A DNA stretch of 64,000 bases from Pseudomonas brassicacearum subsp. brassicacearum (GCF_008801605.1 NZ_VZPJ01000003.1:62001-126000), one strand, 5' to 3'. Shown: positions 31,014 through 41,455, numbered from the stretch's first letter. Translations and numbers: made by a program. Notes: a model not told the origin generated them from the letters alone.

Positions 31014-31925
31014 ATGAGCGACTCGATCAACATTGCGCTGCGCTTTGCCCTGTACCTGGATTTGATGTTGTTGTTCGGCCTGGCCGCGTTCGGGCTCTAT
31101 AGCCTGCGAGGCCAGGAACGGGTGTCAGGCGCGCAACTGCCTTTCACGCCACTGCTAGTGACCACGGCGGTGCTGGGCGGGTTGCTCTCCCTCGCCGCCA
31201 TGGCGTGCATGGCCTGGGCCATGAGCGGCGTTGCGGACTGGGCCGAGCTGTGGCCGCACATTGAAATGATGGTGTTGGAGACCGACGTCGGCTCGAGTTG
31301 GACACTGCGGATGGCGGCGCTGCTGGTGGCCGTTGTCGCCGTGACGCTCAATAAACGTTGGCCGACTGCCAGCCTGGGCCTGGTCATGCTGGGCGGGGCC
31401 GTGGCCTTGGCGACGCTGGCCTGGGCAGGACACGGCGCCATGGACGAAGGCGCACGCCGCAACTGGCACTTCATCACCGACTTCCTGCACCTCTGGGCAG
31501 CGGGTGGCTGGGTCGGGGCCTTGGCCGCGTTTGCCCTGCTGCTTCGCCAGGCCGAACCGCAGTTGGCGGTACTGGCTCGGACATTGATCGGGTTTGAAAC
31601 CGCCGGGGCGGTGATCGTGGTGCTCATCACCGTGACAGGGGTGGTCAATTATCTGTTCATCGTCGGCCCAAGCGTCGAAGGACTACTGGACAGCACCTAT
31701 GGTCAGTTGTTGGCGCTCAAACTCGTCTTGTTCGCGGCCATGCTGGTGTTCGCCGCGCTGAACCGCTTTCACCTGAGCCCATTGCTGGAGCAGGCCCGAC
31801 ACACCGGCGAGCACAGGGTCGCGGTGACAGCCCTGCGGCGCAGCATGGTCCTGGAGTTCGCTGTGGCGGTGGCCATCCTTGGGTTGGTGGCATGGCTGGG
31901 GACACTGAGCCCGATGCCGGATTAA
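31014..31925 (+). CDS. copD: Copper resistance inner membrane protein
   Basis: A 303-residue CopD-family integral membrane protein with about eight helices. The [19 protein letters not shown] segment holds the conserved His residues, and GTLSPMPD is near the end. With CopC it is thought to import copper for cuproenzymes. A TTG one codon earlier (31011) is a formal alternative start; the ATG at 31014 is preferred. Last gene of the copper cluster, followed by a REP doublet. Confidence 0.93.
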   Translation: MSDSINIALRFALYLDLMLLFGLAAFGLYSLRGQERVSGAQLPFTPLLVTTAVLGGLLSLAAMACMAWAMSGVADWAELWPHIEMMVLETDVGSSWTLRMAALLVAVVAVTLNKRWPTASLGLVMLGGAVALATLAWAGHGAMDEGARRNWHFITDFLHLWAAGGWVGALAAFALLLRQAEPQLAVLARTLIGFETAGAVIVVLITVTGVVNYLFIVGPSVEGLLDSTYGQLLALKLVLFAAMLVFAALNRFHLSPLLEQARHTGEHRVAVTALRRSMVLEFAVAVAILGLVAWLGTLSPMPD

Positions 31926-31936
31926 ACCTTCCCCTC

Positions 31937-32025
31937 TGTGGGAGCGAGCTTGCTCGCGATAGCGGTGGGTCAGCTCGTACTGATGTGCAGGTATTGCCGC
32001 CATCGCGAGCAAGCTCGCTCCCACA
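31937..32025. repeat. REP doublet, family 1 (copy D)
   Basis: Inverted pair of GGGAGCGAGCTTGCTCGCGA palindromes directly after copD, separated by about 45 bases, ending CTCCCACA. Confidence 0.9.
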
Positions 32026-32157
32026 AGGGATGGGCATTGGGCTCTCGGACAAGCTCCGTAGCGCTATCGAATTTTTAAATACCTCTGTCCAATTTTCAAT
32101 TTGCCCACAACGTCCGGAGCCAGCCTAAATGCCCCTTTGCCCAGCAAAGGCGGCTCC

Positions 32158-33345
32158 ATGGAAAATATTCGAACCTCAAGCACCCACGCCATCTGGCTGA
32201 TGGTCAGCATCGTCTTGGTGGCGCTGAACCTGCGGCCCTCGATGGCAGCGGTCGGGCCGTTGTTGTCAGCTATTCGCGGCGAGGTGCCCTTGAGTTTCAG
32301 TACCGCCTCGCTGCTGACCATGTTGCCCGTCATGGCGATGGGCCTGGCGATGTTCTTGGGCATGCGCATCGCCCTGCGCATCGGTGAACACCGCACCATC
32401 GTGCTATCGCTGTTGATCATTGGCATCGCCACGGCCTCGCGCTTGTATCTGGACAGCGCCGCCGGGTTGATCGCCAGTGCGATCGTGGCCGGGCTCGGGA
32501 TCGCCTTGATCCAGGCTGTGATGCCGGCACTGATCAAGTCGCGCTTCGCCGACAACGTCTCGCTGTTCATGGGCTTGTACGTCACCTCCATCATGGGTGG
32601 GGCGGCGATTGCCGCATCGTTTTCACCCTTTGTCCTGACCCAGACGGGCAGTTGGCGCGTCGGCCTGGCAATCTGGGCATTGTTGGCACTGGTCGCCCTG
32701 GGCTGCTGGTATGCCCAGCGCTCGAACATCACGCCCTTGCCCGACGGAGCGTCCCGGCATCACGAAGCGTTTTCCAGCAACGCCCGGGCCTGGCTCCTGG
32801 CGATTTTCTTTGGCCTGGGCACCGCCTCCTACACCTGCGTGCTGGCCTGGCTGGCACCGTACTACGTGGAAAAGGGCTGGAGCGAACAGCACGCTGGCCT
32901 GTTGCTGGGGTTCCTCACGGCAATGGAAGTGTTATCCGGCCTGGTCACTCCGGCGATTGCCAACCGCAGCCGGGATAAACGCCTGGTCCTGGCCGTCCTG
33001 CTGGCCCTGATCATCGGCGGCTTCTGCGGCCTGATCCTCAGCCCGGAACGCTTCAGCCTGCTCTGGGCCTGCCTGCTGGGGCTGGGTATCGGCGGCCTAT
33101 TCCCCATGAGCCTGATCGTCTCCCTCGACCACCTGGACAACCCACGCCGGGCCGGCGGCCTTACCGCGTTCGTGCAGGGTGTCGGCTATCTCATCGCCGG
33201 CCTCTCGCCATTGATTGCCGGGATGATCCGCGACCAATTGGGGAGTTTTGAGTGGGCCTGGTGGTCGCTCACGGCGGTCATGGTGTTGATGATGGTGATG
33301 GTATTGCGGTTTGACCCAAAGGGTTATGGGCGACATATCCGCTAA
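32158..33345 (+). CDS. MFS transporter, CynX/NimT-like
   Basis: A 395-residue major facilitator with about twelve helices. The N-terminal LVALNLRPSMAAVGPLL and the FADNVSLFMGLYVTSIMGGAAI segment are typical of the CynX/NimT group (cyanate or 2-nitroimidazole type), whose true substrates are mostly unknown. The frame is open upstream from a TTG at 32101; I use the ATG at 32158 with AAGG upstream because it gives a normal N-terminus. Single gene, no linked cyn genes, so cyanate transport should not be assumed. Confidence 0.85.
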   Translation: MENIRTSSTHAIWLMVSIVLVALNLRPSMAAVGPLLSAIRGEVPLSFSTASLLTMLPVMAMGLAMFLGMRIALRIGEHRTIVLSLLIIGIATASRLYLDSAAGLIASAIVAGLGIALIQAVMPALIKSRFADNVSLFMGLYVTSIMGGAAIAASFSPFVLTQTGSWRVGLAIWALLALVALGCWYAQRSNITPLPDGASRHHEAFSSNARAWLLAIFFGLGTASYTCVLAWLAPYYVEKGWSEQHAGLLLGFLTAMEVLSGLVTPAIANRSRDKRLVLAVLLALIIGGFCGLILSPERFSLLWACLLGLGIGGLFPMSLIVSLDHLDNPRRAGGLTAFVQGVGYLIAGLSPLIAGMIRDQLGSFEWAWWSLTAVMVLMMVMVLRFDPKGYGRHIR

Positions 33346-33350
33346 CGCTA

Positions 33351-34034
33351 CTACTTTGTCCCGGTGAAAAAACGACTGCTGTACTCTTCCAAGGCTCGGA
33401 TTTTCTCCTCGGTATCGGTCGAGAAGCGCAGTTGCAAGGGATCTTCGTCAACAACGGAAGTCGCCGCCGTGTAGGACAGCAGGTAACTGGCAAGGCCACT
33501 CTTCCAGGCAAGGATGCCGATCGCCTTGGTCAGCTCGTTCAGGTTCAGCGGCAGCGCATCTTCAATGGTGAATAAACCGATACCGTAATTGGGGTCGAAC
33601 AACACCAGCTTGTCCCCGCCTCGGATGATGTAGCCAATATGGTTGGTCAGCCATTTGGAGTTTTTCAAGTAGGACGCATAACCCAGCACTGGAAACCATC
33701 CCGACAAGCTCAGGAGGACTTTACAGCCTCGCGCTTCAAACTTGGACTTATGCAGGTCACCGCAGACGTCACGGGTTTGCTGGTATCGGCCCAGGACGGC
33801 CTGCAGCGTTTCGGCCGTGTTGAGGTTGGAATTGATCTTCAGCAACGCCGCCTTGGCTTTTACAAAAGCGACATGCTCGACCCAATGCCCAAAATCGGGT
33901 TGCCCTTCCACATCATAGGAGCCGACGGCAATGCCGACCGTGGCGGTTACCCCGGCACACCATCCGCCCTTGATATCAGCCTTGATATCCTTGCCCTGAT
34001 CGAATGGAGCAAACTGGGTAATTCGCAGCTTCAT
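33351..34034 (-). CDS. Candidate C58-like (YopT/AvrPphB type) cysteine protease
   Basis: A 227-residue protein I did not recognise by overall sequence. It has an ordered Cys/His/Asp set: Cys26 in GGWCAGV, His132 in TNHIGYII and Asp147 in LFDPNYGIGLF. The His-Asp spacing of 15 equals that of AvrPphB (His212/Asp227), the Cys-His spacing of 106 is near its 114, and FDPNYG-x(2)-F after the Asp resembles the C58 wording as I remember it. No signal peptide or membrane helix. Start chosen at 34034 because AAGGAGG lies at ideal spacing; an earlier ATG (34097) has none. GC is about 53% in lines I counted, against about 65% in the MFS gene. No partner or immunity gene seen. It ends five bases after the convergent MFS gene. 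Confidence 0.6.
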   Translation of the reverse strand: MKLRITQFAPFDQGKDIKADIKGGWCAGVTATVGIAVGSYDVEGQPDFGHWVEHVAFVKAKAALLKINSNLNTAETLQAVLGRYQQTRDVCGDLHKSKFEARGCKVLLSLSGWFPVLGYASYLKNSKWLTNHIGYIIRGGDKLVLFDPNYGIGLFTIEDALPLNLNELTKAIGILAWKSGLASYLLSYTAATSVVDEDPLQLRFSTDTEEKIRALEEYSSRFFTGTK

Positions 34035-34212
34035 GTCGAATCCTCCTTGATCGAACCTCTCGCGTTTTATAACGAGGTGCACGCTGCGCTTGAACAAGGA
34101 GCGGGCTTCAACAGTCTAGGAGTTGAGGCCGGCTTTTCCAGGTTAATGGCGTAATCTCCCAAGGACTGGCGCCACACCAGTCAGATTCGGGACTTGTCCG
34201 GCCACTTTCTCG

Positions 34213-34264
34213 CAGGCAAAAAAAAATCCGGAAATCCTCACTTTCGTGGGCCTTCCAGACTTTT
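34213..34264 (-). terminator. Terminator after tRNA-Lys
   Basis: On the minus strand an imperfect hairpin with arms TCTGGAA and TTTCCGGA around GAAA is followed by nine T. It begins 15 bases after the tRNA 3' end. The remaining sequence between here and the protease start (34035-34212) shows nothing else I can name. Confidence 0.75.
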
Positions 34265-34278
34265 AAAACTGCAAAAAA

Positions 34279-34354
34279 TGGTGGGTCGTGTGGGATTCGA
34301 ACCTACGACCAATTGGTTAAAAGCCAACTGCTCTACCAACTGAGCTAACGACCC
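34279..34354 (-). tRNA. tRNA-Lys (anticodon TTT)
   Basis: A complete 76-nucleotide tRNA. The acceptor stem pairs GGGTCGT with ACGACCC, the D arm AGCTCAGTTGGTAGAGC, the anticodon loop CTTTTAA giving TTT, and the T arm GGTTCGAATCC are all canonical, and CCA is encoded. Minus strand, just after queC in genomic order. A GC-poorer gene follows it, which fits, but does not prove, tRNA-linked acquisition; no repeated 3' end of the tRNA is seen within the window. Confidence 0.98.
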
Positions 34355-34417
34355 GCTGTGTGGTGGCGCGTATAATACTGATTTCTAAGGACTATTCAAC
34401 ACCTAATTTGAAATAAA

Positions 34418-35110
34418 TCAAAAATAACGGGTTGGATCGCTCACACCCGCCGCAGCGAAGCCTTCTGCGCGCAGGCGGCAGCTGTCGCATTTGCCGCAAG
34501 CACGGCCCTGATCGTCGGCCTGATAGCAGGAAACAGTGAGCCCGTAGTCCACGCCAAGCTTCACACCGGCCTTGACGATGTCGGCCTTGCTGAGATTCTG
34601 CAACGGCGCCAGGATGCGGAAACCCTGCCCTTCTACACCGGCCTTGGTCGCCAGGTTCGCCATGCGCTCGAAGGCTTCGACGAACTCCGGGCGGCAATCC
34701 GGGTAACCGGAGTAATCCACGGCATTGACGCCGATGAAAATGTCCCGAGCGCCCAGCACTTCGGCCCAGCCCAATGCCAAGGACAGGAATACGGTGTTAC
34801 GCGCCGGCACATAGGTCACCGGGATGCCTTCGCTAGGCGCCTCCGGCACGTCGATGGAACTGTCGGTCAAGGCCGAGCCACCAATGCCATTGAGGTTCAG
34901 GCCGATCACTTTGTGTTCCACCACGCCCAGGTCCCGGGCCACTCGCTCGGCAGCGTGCAGTTCAGCGCGGTGGCGCTGGCCATAATCGAAACTCATGGTG
35001 TAGCAGCGGTACCCCTCGGCACGGGCCATGGCCACGACGGTGGCCGAATCCAGGCCGCCGGACAACAGGATGACCGCACGTTTTTCGGCAATGTTCGAAT
35101 GTTCAGTCAT
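34418..35110 (-). CDS. queC: 7-cyano-7-deazaguanine synthase
   Basis: A 230-residue PP-loop ATPase making preQ0 from carboxy-deazaguanine for queuosine tRNA modification. The loop SGGLDS is at residues 17-22 and the zinc site [17 protein letters not shown] near the end. It starts one base after the queE stop, so queE and queC are one unit. No preQ1 riboswitch is evident upstream. Confidence 0.96.
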   Translation of the reverse strand: MTEHSNIAEKRAVILLSGGLDSATVVAMARAEGYRCYTMSFDYGQRHRAELHAAERVARDLGVVEHKVIGLNLNGIGGSALTDSSIDVPEAPSEGIPVTYVPARNTVFLSLALGWAEVLGARDIFIGVNAVDYSGYPDCRPEFVEAFERMANLATKAGVEGQGFRILAPLQNLSKADIVKAGVKLGVDYGLTVSCYQADDQGRACGKCDSCRLRAEGFAAAGVSDPTRYF

Positions 35111-35111
35111 A

Positions 35112-35759
35112 TCAGCGCCCCGGCTCGTCGTTCCAAAGATATTTATGCAGCTGCAGTTGCAGGCGCACCGGCAGGTTATCCGCCACCACCCAGTCCGCCA
35201 GGTCCCGGGCGCTCAAATCGTGATGGCTCGGCGACAACAACACTTCGCCGGCCCGCTGGTCGAGCCCGTACTGGATCAGCTTGGACACGGCCCAGTCGTA
35301 ATCTTCCCGCGAACAGATCACGAACTTGACCTGATCGTTGGGGGTCAGCAACTCGATATTCTCGTAACGGTTGCGGTGCGCTTCCTTGGAGCCTGGAGTC
35401 TTCAGGTCCACGACGCGACTGACGCGCGGGTCGACGGCCGAGATATCCAGGGCGCCGCTGGTTTCCAGGGAAACCTCGTAACCGGCATCGCACAACTGCT
35501 TGAGCAAGGGGATGGCATTGGGTTGCGCCAATGGCTCACCACCCGTGACGCAGACATAACGCGGACGATAACTGGCCACTTGCTCAAGGATATCGTCGAG
35601 GGTTCGCAAGGTGCCGCCGCTGAACGCGTAGGCACTGTCGCAGTATTGGCAGCGCAACGGGCAACCGGTGAGGCGCACAAATACTGTGGGCAGCCCAGCC
35701 GTCCGCGTTTCACCCTGCAACGAGTAAAAAACTTCGGTGATTCTCAATGTGTCTTGCAT
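35112..35759 (-). CDS. queE: 7-carboxy-7-deazaguanine synthase
   Basis: A 215-residue radical-SAM enzyme that rearranges carboxy-tetrahydropterin to 7-carboxy-7-deazaguanine in queuosine synthesis. Cluster cysteines are Cys33, Cys37 and Cys40 in [12 protein letters not shown]. Starts [17 protein letters not shown] as in other family members; a GTG three codons earlier (35768) is possible. Neither start has a strong ribosome site. queC follows at one base. Confidence 0.95.
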   Translation of the reverse strand: MQDTLRITEVFYSLQGETRTAGLPTVFVRLTGCPLRCQYCDSAYAFSGGTLRTLDDILEQVASYRPRYVCVTGGEPLAQPNAIPLLKQLCDAGYEVSLETSGALDISAVDPRVSRVVDLKTPGSKEAHRNRYENIELLTPNDQVKFVICSREDYDWAVSKLIQYGLDQRAGEVLLSPSHHDLSARDLADWVVADNLPVRLQLQLHKYLWNDEPGR

Positions 35760-35878
35760 AGTCGCCACGGGCGTAACAGCTAAACAGGCTGTCCGCCTCC
35801 GTCAGGCACTTCAAGGAACCCCGCCAACGCGCAGATCCCAAAAAGCGTGTTTCATAAAAAAGGGCGTGAATTCTAACG

Positions 35879-35906
35879 AAAAAACCCGCGACAGGCGCGG
35901 GTTTCT
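35879..35906 (-). terminator. Terminator of the tol-pal operon
   Basis: On the minus strand GAAACCCGCG / CGCGGGTTT with short loop is followed by TTTTTTC. It lies 21 bases after cpoB and before queE, so queEC is probably a separate transcript. Confidence 0.88.
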
Positions 35907-35926
35907 TCAAAACAGGTCAAGCCGAC

Positions 35927-36766
35927 TTACATGCGTTGCAGATCACGCTGGGCCAACTGGGCGGCGGATGTACCCGGATATTGGGCCACCACCTGCTGCA
36001 GAATGCCTTTTACCTTGTCGGTGTGACCGAGGCGGCGCTCTACATCAGCCAGCTTGTACAGCGAATCCGGCACCTTGGCGTGCTTGGGATACAGTTGCGA
36101 AACCTTGGCGAATGCCTGGCCGGCACCTTGCAGGTCGCCTTTGGCCAGGTTCACTTCACCCAGCCAGTATTGGGCATTGCCCGCGTACTGGCTGTTTGGG
36201 TATTTGCGCAGGAAGGCGGCAAAGGCCTGGCTGGCCTTGTCGAAATCCTTGGCCTTGATCAGGTCGAAGGCAGCATCGTAATAGAGCTTTTCCTTCGCCG
36301 GATCAGCCGGCTCGCCACCGGCGGCAGGTGCTGCAGGAGCAGTTGCCCCCGCGCCTGCGGCTGCACCGGGGGCGTTCAAGTCGCCACCGGCAGGAGAATT
36401 CTCAGGAGTCGCGGCAGGTGCAGGTGCAACGCCGGTTCCTATGCGCCGATCAAGATCCTGGTATCGCTCCAGGTTTTCCTGCTTCATGCGCGAAATATCA
36501 TTCTGCAGAACTTCGATCACGCCTTGCTGGCGCGAAAGCTGATCCTGCATTTGCTGGAGCTGGTTGAACAGCTCGCCCTGTGCCGAGACAGGGGCCGAAA
36601 CCCCTCCCCCGGCATAGGCGCCGTTCGTACCGTAACCTGCAGGCGGATAGCTGCTCCCGCTATTGTTATAGCCGGCATCGTTATCGACCACAGGAACCGC
36701 AGCCCACGCCGCAAGCGGCGCGAGGCTGAGAGCCAGAACAGTTACAGCACGACGGCACGTTCGCAT
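35927..36766 (-). CDS. cpoB: Tol-Pal system coordinator CpoB (YbgF)
   Basis: A 279-residue periplasmic protein with a signal peptide (about 1-22, ending AAWAA). A coiled-coil at about residues 65-115 (LFNQLQQMQDQLSRQQGV...) allows trimer formation, an Ala/Pro/Gly-rich linker follows, and the C-terminal part holds three TPR-like repeats (KLYYDAAFDLIKAKDFDKAS..., YPNSQYAGNAQYWLGEV). Links the Tol machine with peptidoglycan synthesis in E. coli. Six bases after pal, same operon. Confidence 0.94.
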   Translation of the reverse strand: MRTCRRAVTVLALSLAPLAAWAAVPVVDNDAGYNNSGSSYPPAGYGTNGAYAGGGVSAPVSAQGELFNQLQQMQDQLSRQQGVIEVLQNDISRMKQENLERYQDLDRRIGTGVAPAPAATPENSPAGGDLNAPGAAAGAGATAPAAPAAGGEPADPAKEKLYYDAAFDLIKAKDFDKASQAFAAFLRKYPNSQYAGNAQYWLGEVNLAKGDLQGAGQAFAKVSQLYPKHAKVPDSLYKLADVERRLGHTDKVKGILQQVVAQYPGTSAAQLAQRDLQRM

Positions 36767-36772
36767 GACGAA

Positions 36773-37270
36773 TTACTTACGCAGTTCGACGCGACGGTTT
36801 TGAGCCCAGGACTGCTCGTCGTTGCCGGTAGCAACTGGACGCTCTTCGCCGTAGGAAACCAGTTCCAGCTGAGCTGGGGAAACACCTTGCAGTACCAGGT
36901 AGCGTTGAACGGCTTTCGCACGACGCTCGCCCAGTGCCATGTTGTACTCACGAGTACCACGTTCGTCGGTGTTGCCTTCCAGAACAACGCGAGCGCCGTT
37001 CGACTTCAGGTCTTTGGCGTGAACGTCCAGAGCGCGCATGGCTTCTGGCTTCAGGTCCGAGCTGTCGTATTCGAAGTAGAAGGTGGTGATTGCGCGCAGA
37101 GCAGCTTCTTCGCTCAGGGAGCCGTCAACTGCACCGGTGTTAGCGCCGTAACCAGCGTTTGGATCAACAGCGCCTTCACCGGCATTGTCGCCGCCTTTGG
37201 ACGAGCAACCTACAGCTACAGCCATGGCCAGAGCCAGCGCAGCAAATTTACCAAACTTCAGCATTTCCAT
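36773..37270 (-). CDS. pal: Peptidoglycan-associated lipoprotein
   Basis: A 165-residue outer-membrane lipoprotein (OprL in Pseudomonas). The lipobox VAVGC puts the lipid on Cys22. The C-terminal OmpA-like domain ([46 protein letters not shown]) binds peptidoglycan. Works with TolB and the TolQRA motor in outer-membrane constriction. 52 bases after tolB. Confidence 0.97.
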   Translation of the reverse strand: MEMLKFGKFAALALAMAVAVGCSSKGGDNAGEGAVDPNAGYGANTGAVDGSLSEEAALRAITTFYFEYDSSDLKPEAMRALDVHAKDLKSNGARVVLEGNTDERGTREYNMALGERRAKAVQRYLVLQGVSPAQLELVSYGEERPVATGNDEQSWAQNRRVELRK

Positions 37271-37322
37271 CGTGAAACTCCTAATGAACCCCAGTGTGTT
37301 AAGTAAAACGTATAGCGCCGCG

Positions 37323-38624
37323 TCAGTTCAGGTAAGGGGACCAGGACGGTTCTCTGACTTCGCCTTGAGCGGTAGGAAGCGGGAGCCTCACGCGTCCATT
37401 AATGGACACGAGCATCAAGACTCCCCGGCCCTGCTGGCGGGTGGCGTAGATTACCATGGTGCCGTTGGGCGCAACAGTGGGTGACTCGTCCAGAGTGCTA
37501 TCAGTGAGGATTTTTACGCTACCGCGCTGCAAATCCTGGGCCGCCACCTTGAAATTAGTGAAACCATCCTGGCGATGGATCATTACCAGGGTCTTTTCGT
37601 CCGCCGACAGTTTAGGGTTGGCGTTGTAGTTACCGACGAACGTCACGCGTTCGGCACCGCCACCACCAGCACTGGTCTTGTAGATCTGTGGCTTGCCGCC
37701 ACGGTCGGAGGTGAAGTAGATGGTCGAGCCATCCTTGCCCCAGAACGGTTCGGTGTTGATGCCCGGGCCATTGGTGACGCGGGAGATCGAACGCGAAGCC
37801 AGGTTCATCACATAGATGTCCGGGTTACCGTCCTTGGACAGCACGAACGCCAGGCGCGAACCGTCCGGCGACCAGGCTGGCGCGCCGTTCAGGCCTTCGA
37901 AGTTGGTGATCTGCTCACGACGACCGGTGTCGATGTGCTGCACGAAAATGCGCGGACGCTTCTGCTCGAACGAGACATAGGCGATGCGCTTGCCATCGGG
38001 GGCGAAGCGCGGCGACAGGATTGGCTCGCGCGATTGCAGCAAGGTCACTGCACGGGCACCGTCATAGTCGGAGCGCTGCAGGGTGTAGCGGGTGTTGTTT
38101 TCGGAGAAGCGCTCGGCCGTCACGTAGAGCATGCGGGTAGAGAACGCGCCCTTGATGCCGGTGAGTTTCTCGAACGACTGGTCGGCGATGTAGTGCGACA
38201 TGTCGCGCAACTGATCGACGCTGCCCGACACGCTGCCGGTCAGCACTTGCTGCTCGGTGGCGACGTTGAACAGGGCGTACTGCACCTGCAGGCGACCGCC
38301 AGCCGGAACGATACTGCCGACCATGATGTACTGGGCGCCCAGGGCCTTCCAGTCACGGTAGATGACTTCGCTGGCCTGGGTCGGCAGGCTGATCATGTTC
38401 TGCTTCGGAATCGGCGCGTAGTAACCCGAGTTGCGCAGGTCGTTGCCGATGATTTCCGCCATGTCGTCCGGCAGGACGCTACCGCCCTGCCAGCCGAACG
38501 GTACGACGGCGATCGGGGTCGCCCGGTCGCTGCCGCTGGTGACCAGGATGTTCTTTTCCTCTGCTACCGCTATCCCTGCCAGGCAGCAGATAACGACCAG
38601 CATTGATCGAAGAAGGTTTCTCAC
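37323..38624 (-). CDS. tolB: Tol-Pal system beta-propeller TolB
   Basis: A 433-residue periplasmic protein with signal peptide (ending GIAVA), an N-terminal alpha/beta domain and a six-bladed propeller with repeated [10 protein letters not shown] / SPDGSRLAF / [16 protein letters not shown] motifs. Binds Pal and TolA. It starts with GTG overlapping the tolA stop by four bases (GTGA). Confidence 0.97.
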   Translation of the reverse strand: MRNLLRSMLVVICCLAGIAVAEEKNILVTSGSDRATPIAVVPFGWQGGSVLPDDMAEIIGNDLRNSGYYAPIPKQNMISLPTQASEVIYRDWKALGAQYIMVGSIVPAGGRLQVQYALFNVATEQQVLTGSVSGSVDQLRDMSHYIADQSFEKLTGIKGAFSTRMLYVTAERFSENNTRYTLQRSDYDGARAVTLLQSREPILSPRFAPDGKRIAYVSFEQKRPRIFVQHIDTGRREQITNFEGLNGAPAWSPDGSRLAFVLSKDGNPDIYVMNLASRSISRVTNGPGINTEPFWGKDGSTIYFTSDRGGKPQIYKTSAGGGGAERVTFVGNYNANPKLSADEKTLVMIHRQDGFTNFKVAAQDLQRGSVKILTDSTLDESPTVAPNGTMVIYATRQQGRGVLMLVSINGRVRLPLPTAQGEVREPSWSPYLN

Positions 38625-39700
38625 AAGGCTAGATCCTCAGGTGTGAATGTCATCTTGAATGAACGATAGGGAGCAAAGTCGCTCGGTTTCATTCCTTGCA
38701 TTTCCGTCAATCGCCCAATGTTCTTGACCGCTGCGACCGCCGAAGCGTCGAACGGACCGTCACCACTGGACTTGGCGACGCTGACCGAGGTAACCGTACC
38801 GTCGGGCAACATGCCGATTTGCAATACTACCGTCATGCCTTTGCGCGCCGAAGGGGGACGAGCCCAGCCTTCTGCCGCTCGTGCGCGAATCAAATCATCG
38901 TAGCTGCCGGCGACTTCATCGCCCTGCTCATCAGCCAATGCCTGCTGGCGCTCCGGCGTGTCGGAAAGCAGATCTGCCAAGGCCTGGGCCTTTTTGTCTT
39001 CGGCGGATTTACGCGCTGCGTCCTGGGCCTTTTTCTTGGCGGCGTCGGCGGCGGCTTTCTTCTTCGCGTCTTCGGCGACTTTCTTTTTCGCCTCTTCAGC
39101 TTCAGCTTTCTTCTTGGCGTCTTCGGCCGCTTTCTTCTTCGCGTCCTCGACGATCTTTTTCTTCGCTTCTTCAGCGGCCGCTTTCTTGGCCTCTTCTTCA
39201 GCGGCTTTCTTGGCTTCTTCTTCGGCCTTCTTCTTGGCTATATCAGCCAATTGTTTCTCTTCTGCCTTTTTGGCCTCGGCGGTTTTCTTCGCTTCGTCGG
39301 CTTTCTTGGCTTCGTCAGCCTTTTTCGCCTCGTCAGCTTTCTTCGCCTCATCGGCCTTCTTGGCTTCCTCGGCCTTTTGAGCCGCTTCCTCTTTCTTTTG
39401 TTCCGCGGCCTTTATCGCTTCCTGCTCGACCTTCTTCTGCTCCATCTGCTCGACTTCAGTCTGGCGCGCGGCGGATTTCTTCGCCTCACCGGCAAGCTTC
39501 TGGTTGGTCTGGGTGGTCGCCTGGCTTTTCGACTTGAGCTGGTACAACGTCGCCTGCACGATCGGCTTGGCCGGCGGCAGCTCAGGGGTCATGGCAAAAC
39601 TGACGAACAGCATGCCGAACACCAGTACGTGCAGACCGATTGCCAGGACACTAGGCCAGAAGTAGCTTTCCGAGGCGGACGGCTCTCGCTGTTGCTGCAT
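38621..39700 (-). CDS. tolA: Cell envelope integrity protein TolA
   Basis: A 359-residue protein anchored by one helix (about residues 15-38). A long Ala/Lys/Glu helix (about 60-245) includes near-perfect six-residue repeats KADEAK, and a C-terminal globular domain (from about 265, [27 protein letters not shown]) contacts TolB and Pal. Overlaps tolR by one base and tolB by four. The repeat DNA is a likely spot for length variation between strains. Confidence 0.96.
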   Translation of the reverse strand: MQQQREPSASESYFWPSVLAIGLHVLVFGMLFVSFAMTPELPPAKPIVQATLYQLKSKSQATTQTNQKLAGEAKKSAARQTEVEQMEQKKVEQEAIKAAEQKKEEAAQKAEEAKKADEAKKADEAKKADEAKKADEAKKTAEAKKAEEKQLADIAKKKAEEEAKKAAEEEAKKAAAEEAKKKIVEDAKKKAAEDAKKKAEAEEAKKKVAEDAKKKAAADAAKKKAQDAARKSAEDKKAQALADLLSDTPERQQALADEQGDEVAGSYDDLIRARAAEGWARPPSARKGMTVVLQIGMLPDGTVTSVSVAKSSGDGPFDASAVAAVKNIGRLTEMQGMKPSDFAPYRSFKMTFTPEDLAL

Positions 39701-40161
39701 CAGGGCGCCTCAGTGATCAAGCCAACATTACCGACCCCGGCTTTCTGCAGGCCACCCATGGCGCCCATCACGGCACCGTAGTCGACGGTCTTGTCACCGC
39801 GAATGAAGACCTGCGTGCGCTTGCCGGCGTCGTTGCCGACACGAATGATCTTGGTCACCGCATCGGTCATCTGCGGCAAGGTCATGGCCCGGTCCTGCTG
39901 CTTCTCGGTGTCGACTTCGCTGCCAAGGTTCCAGTAGTAGGTCTTGTCAGCCTTGATCGAAATGGTCAGTACCTGGGTGTTGTTGTCCTGCGGCAAGGCT
40001 TCGCTGGAAACCTTGGGCAGATCGACCTTCACGCCCTGATTGAGCATCGGCGCGGTCACCATGAAGATGACCAGCAGCACCAACATCACGTCGATGTAGG
40101 GCACCACGTTCATCTCGGCAACCGGCTTGCGCTTGTTTCGGGCTCGAGCGATTAAAGCCAT
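39700..40161 (-). CDS. tolR: Tol-Pal motor protein TolR
   Basis: A 153-residue ExbD/TolR protein with one membrane helix that includes the proton-path Asp in VVPYIDVMLVLLVIFMVTAP (about residue 24) and a periplasmic domain. With TolQ it makes the proton-driven stator. 14 bases after tolQ; AGGTATTTCCCC before the ATG. Confidence 0.96.
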   Translation of the reverse strand: MALIARARNKRKPVAEMNVVPYIDVMLVLLVIFMVTAPMLNQGVKVDLPKVSSEALPQDNNTQVLTISIKADKTYYWNLGSEVDTEKQQDRAMTLPQMTDAVTKIIRVGNDAGKRTQVFIRGDKTVDYGAVMGAMGGLQKAGVGNVGLITEAP

Positions 40162-40175
40162 GGGGAAATACCTGC

Positions 40176-40871
40176 TTATTCTTCGCTGGTGTGCACTTTG
40201 CGGTGCAGGATCGCCTGGAATTCATCGGCGAAGGTGTAGTAACGGCTGGTCAGCGCTTCGCTACGGGCAGCGAAGCGGTTGTAGGCGATCACGGCCGGAA
40301 TGGCCGCGAACAGGCCGATGGCGGTGGCGACCAGTGCCTCGGCAATACCCGGGGCCACGGTGGCCAGGGTCGCTTGCTGGGCAGAGGCCAGGCCACGGAA
40401 GGAGTTCATGATCCCCCACACGGTGCCGAACAGACCGATGTACGGGCTGACCGAACCAACGGTGGCGAGGAACGACAGGCCTTGTTCGAGTTTTTCTTCC
40501 TCGCGGGAGATGGCCACGCGCATGGCACGAGCCACGCCTTCCATCACCGCTTCCGGGTCAACGCCTGGCTGCTGGCGCAGACGGGAGAATTCCTTGAAGC
40601 CGGCACGGAAGATCTGCTCCACGCCCGAATCCGGGTCCGGGTTGCTCCCGGCCTGACGGTAGAGCTTGGACAGGTCGATGCCGGACCAGAAGCGCTCTTC
40701 GAAGCTCTCCAGGGCACGGCGACCGGCGCGCAGCATGTTGCTGCGCTGAAAAATCATGATCCATGAGGTCACCGATGCGGCTACCAGGATCAGCATTACC
40801 AACTGCACCACGACGCTGGCATTGCTGACCAAGCTCCACATGGAGGTATGGTCGACGACGTTAGCTTCCAC
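40176..40871 (-). CDS. tolQ: Tol-Pal motor protein TolQ
   Basis: A 231-residue MotA/TolQ/ExbB-type protein with three helices (about 15-37, 138-160, 172-195) and the conserved [17 protein letters not shown] segment. The start overlaps the ybgC stop by 11 bases. First motor gene of the Tol operon. Confidence 0.97.
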   Translation of the reverse strand: MEANVVDHTSMWSLVSNASVVVQLVMLILVAASVTSWIMIFQRSNMLRAGRRALESFEERFWSGIDLSKLYRQAGSNPDPDSGVEQIFRAGFKEFSRLRQQPGVDPEAVMEGVARAMRVAISREEEKLEQGLSFLATVGSVSPYIGLFGTVWGIMNSFRGLASAQQATLATVAPGIAEALVATAIGLFAAIPAVIAYNRFAARSEALTSRYYTFADEFQAILHRKVHTSEE

Positions 40872-41328
40872 GCTTTATCTCCTGCTCTGAGTGTGTACCC
40901 GCGCCGCTCACGCCGGCAAAGGCCGCACGTAGAGCTTCGGGAATGGCCCGGGGTTTCAAACTATGGGTGCGCACACAGGCCACCAAAAACTGCCCTTCAC
41001 AGAGCAGCACGTTATCCGTAGCCCGCCTGACCTGCTGCTTGAAACGCAGGCTGACACGGTTCAATTCGATGACATCGGCACTTACCACCAGTTCGTCGTC
41101 CAGTCGCGCCGGCGCGTGGTAGCGCGCTTCGCTGGAATGCACGACGAATAACAGGTCCTCCCCTGCCAGCGCGGATTGGGCAAAACCCAGTTCCCGCAGC
41201 CGTTCGGTTCGAGCCCGTTCCATAAACTTGAGGTAATTGACGTAGTAGACGATGCCGCCAGCATCGGTGTCCTCGTAATAAACGCGACAGCGATGTGCGA
41301 ACGACTCCAGCCCGTTTTGCGCGCGCAT
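40861..41328 (-). CDS. ybgC: Tol-Pal-linked acyl-CoA thioesterase
   Basis: A 155-residue hot-dog fold thioesterase. The active-site stretch [26 protein letters not shown] with the catalytic Asp is at about residues 17-43. In E. coli YbgC is an acyl-CoA thioesterase tied to phospholipid enzymes. First gene of ybgC-tolQRAB-pal-cpoB; ruvB ends 127 bases upstream. Confidence 0.95.
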   Translation of the reverse strand: MRAQNGLESFAHRCRVYYEDTDAGGIVYYVNYLKFMERARTERLRELGFAQSALAGEDLLFVVHSSEARYHAPARLDDELVVSADVIELNRVSLRFKQQVRRATDNVLLCEGQFLVACVRTHSLKPRAIPEALRAAFAGVSGAGTHSEQEIKRGS

Positions 41329-41455
41329 ACTCTAGTGCTTACTCCTCAGGTTGCCAATCGGCCAGGCAACTGTTTTTTCATTCTCGAACGCATTGACGCT
41401 CCAGGCGTGGTCTGGGACAGCACGAACTGGAAAAAAGTCGGCGTACAGAGCTCGT

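Noticed and set aside
33346..34354. Full genomic island at tRNA-Lys
   Set aside because: Only one GC-poor gene; no integrase and no duplicated tRNA 3' end in the window, so island borders cannot be supported.
35760..35926. PreQ1 riboswitch before queE
   Set aside because: The segment is short and filled by the cpoB terminator; no preQ1 pseudoknot pattern seen.
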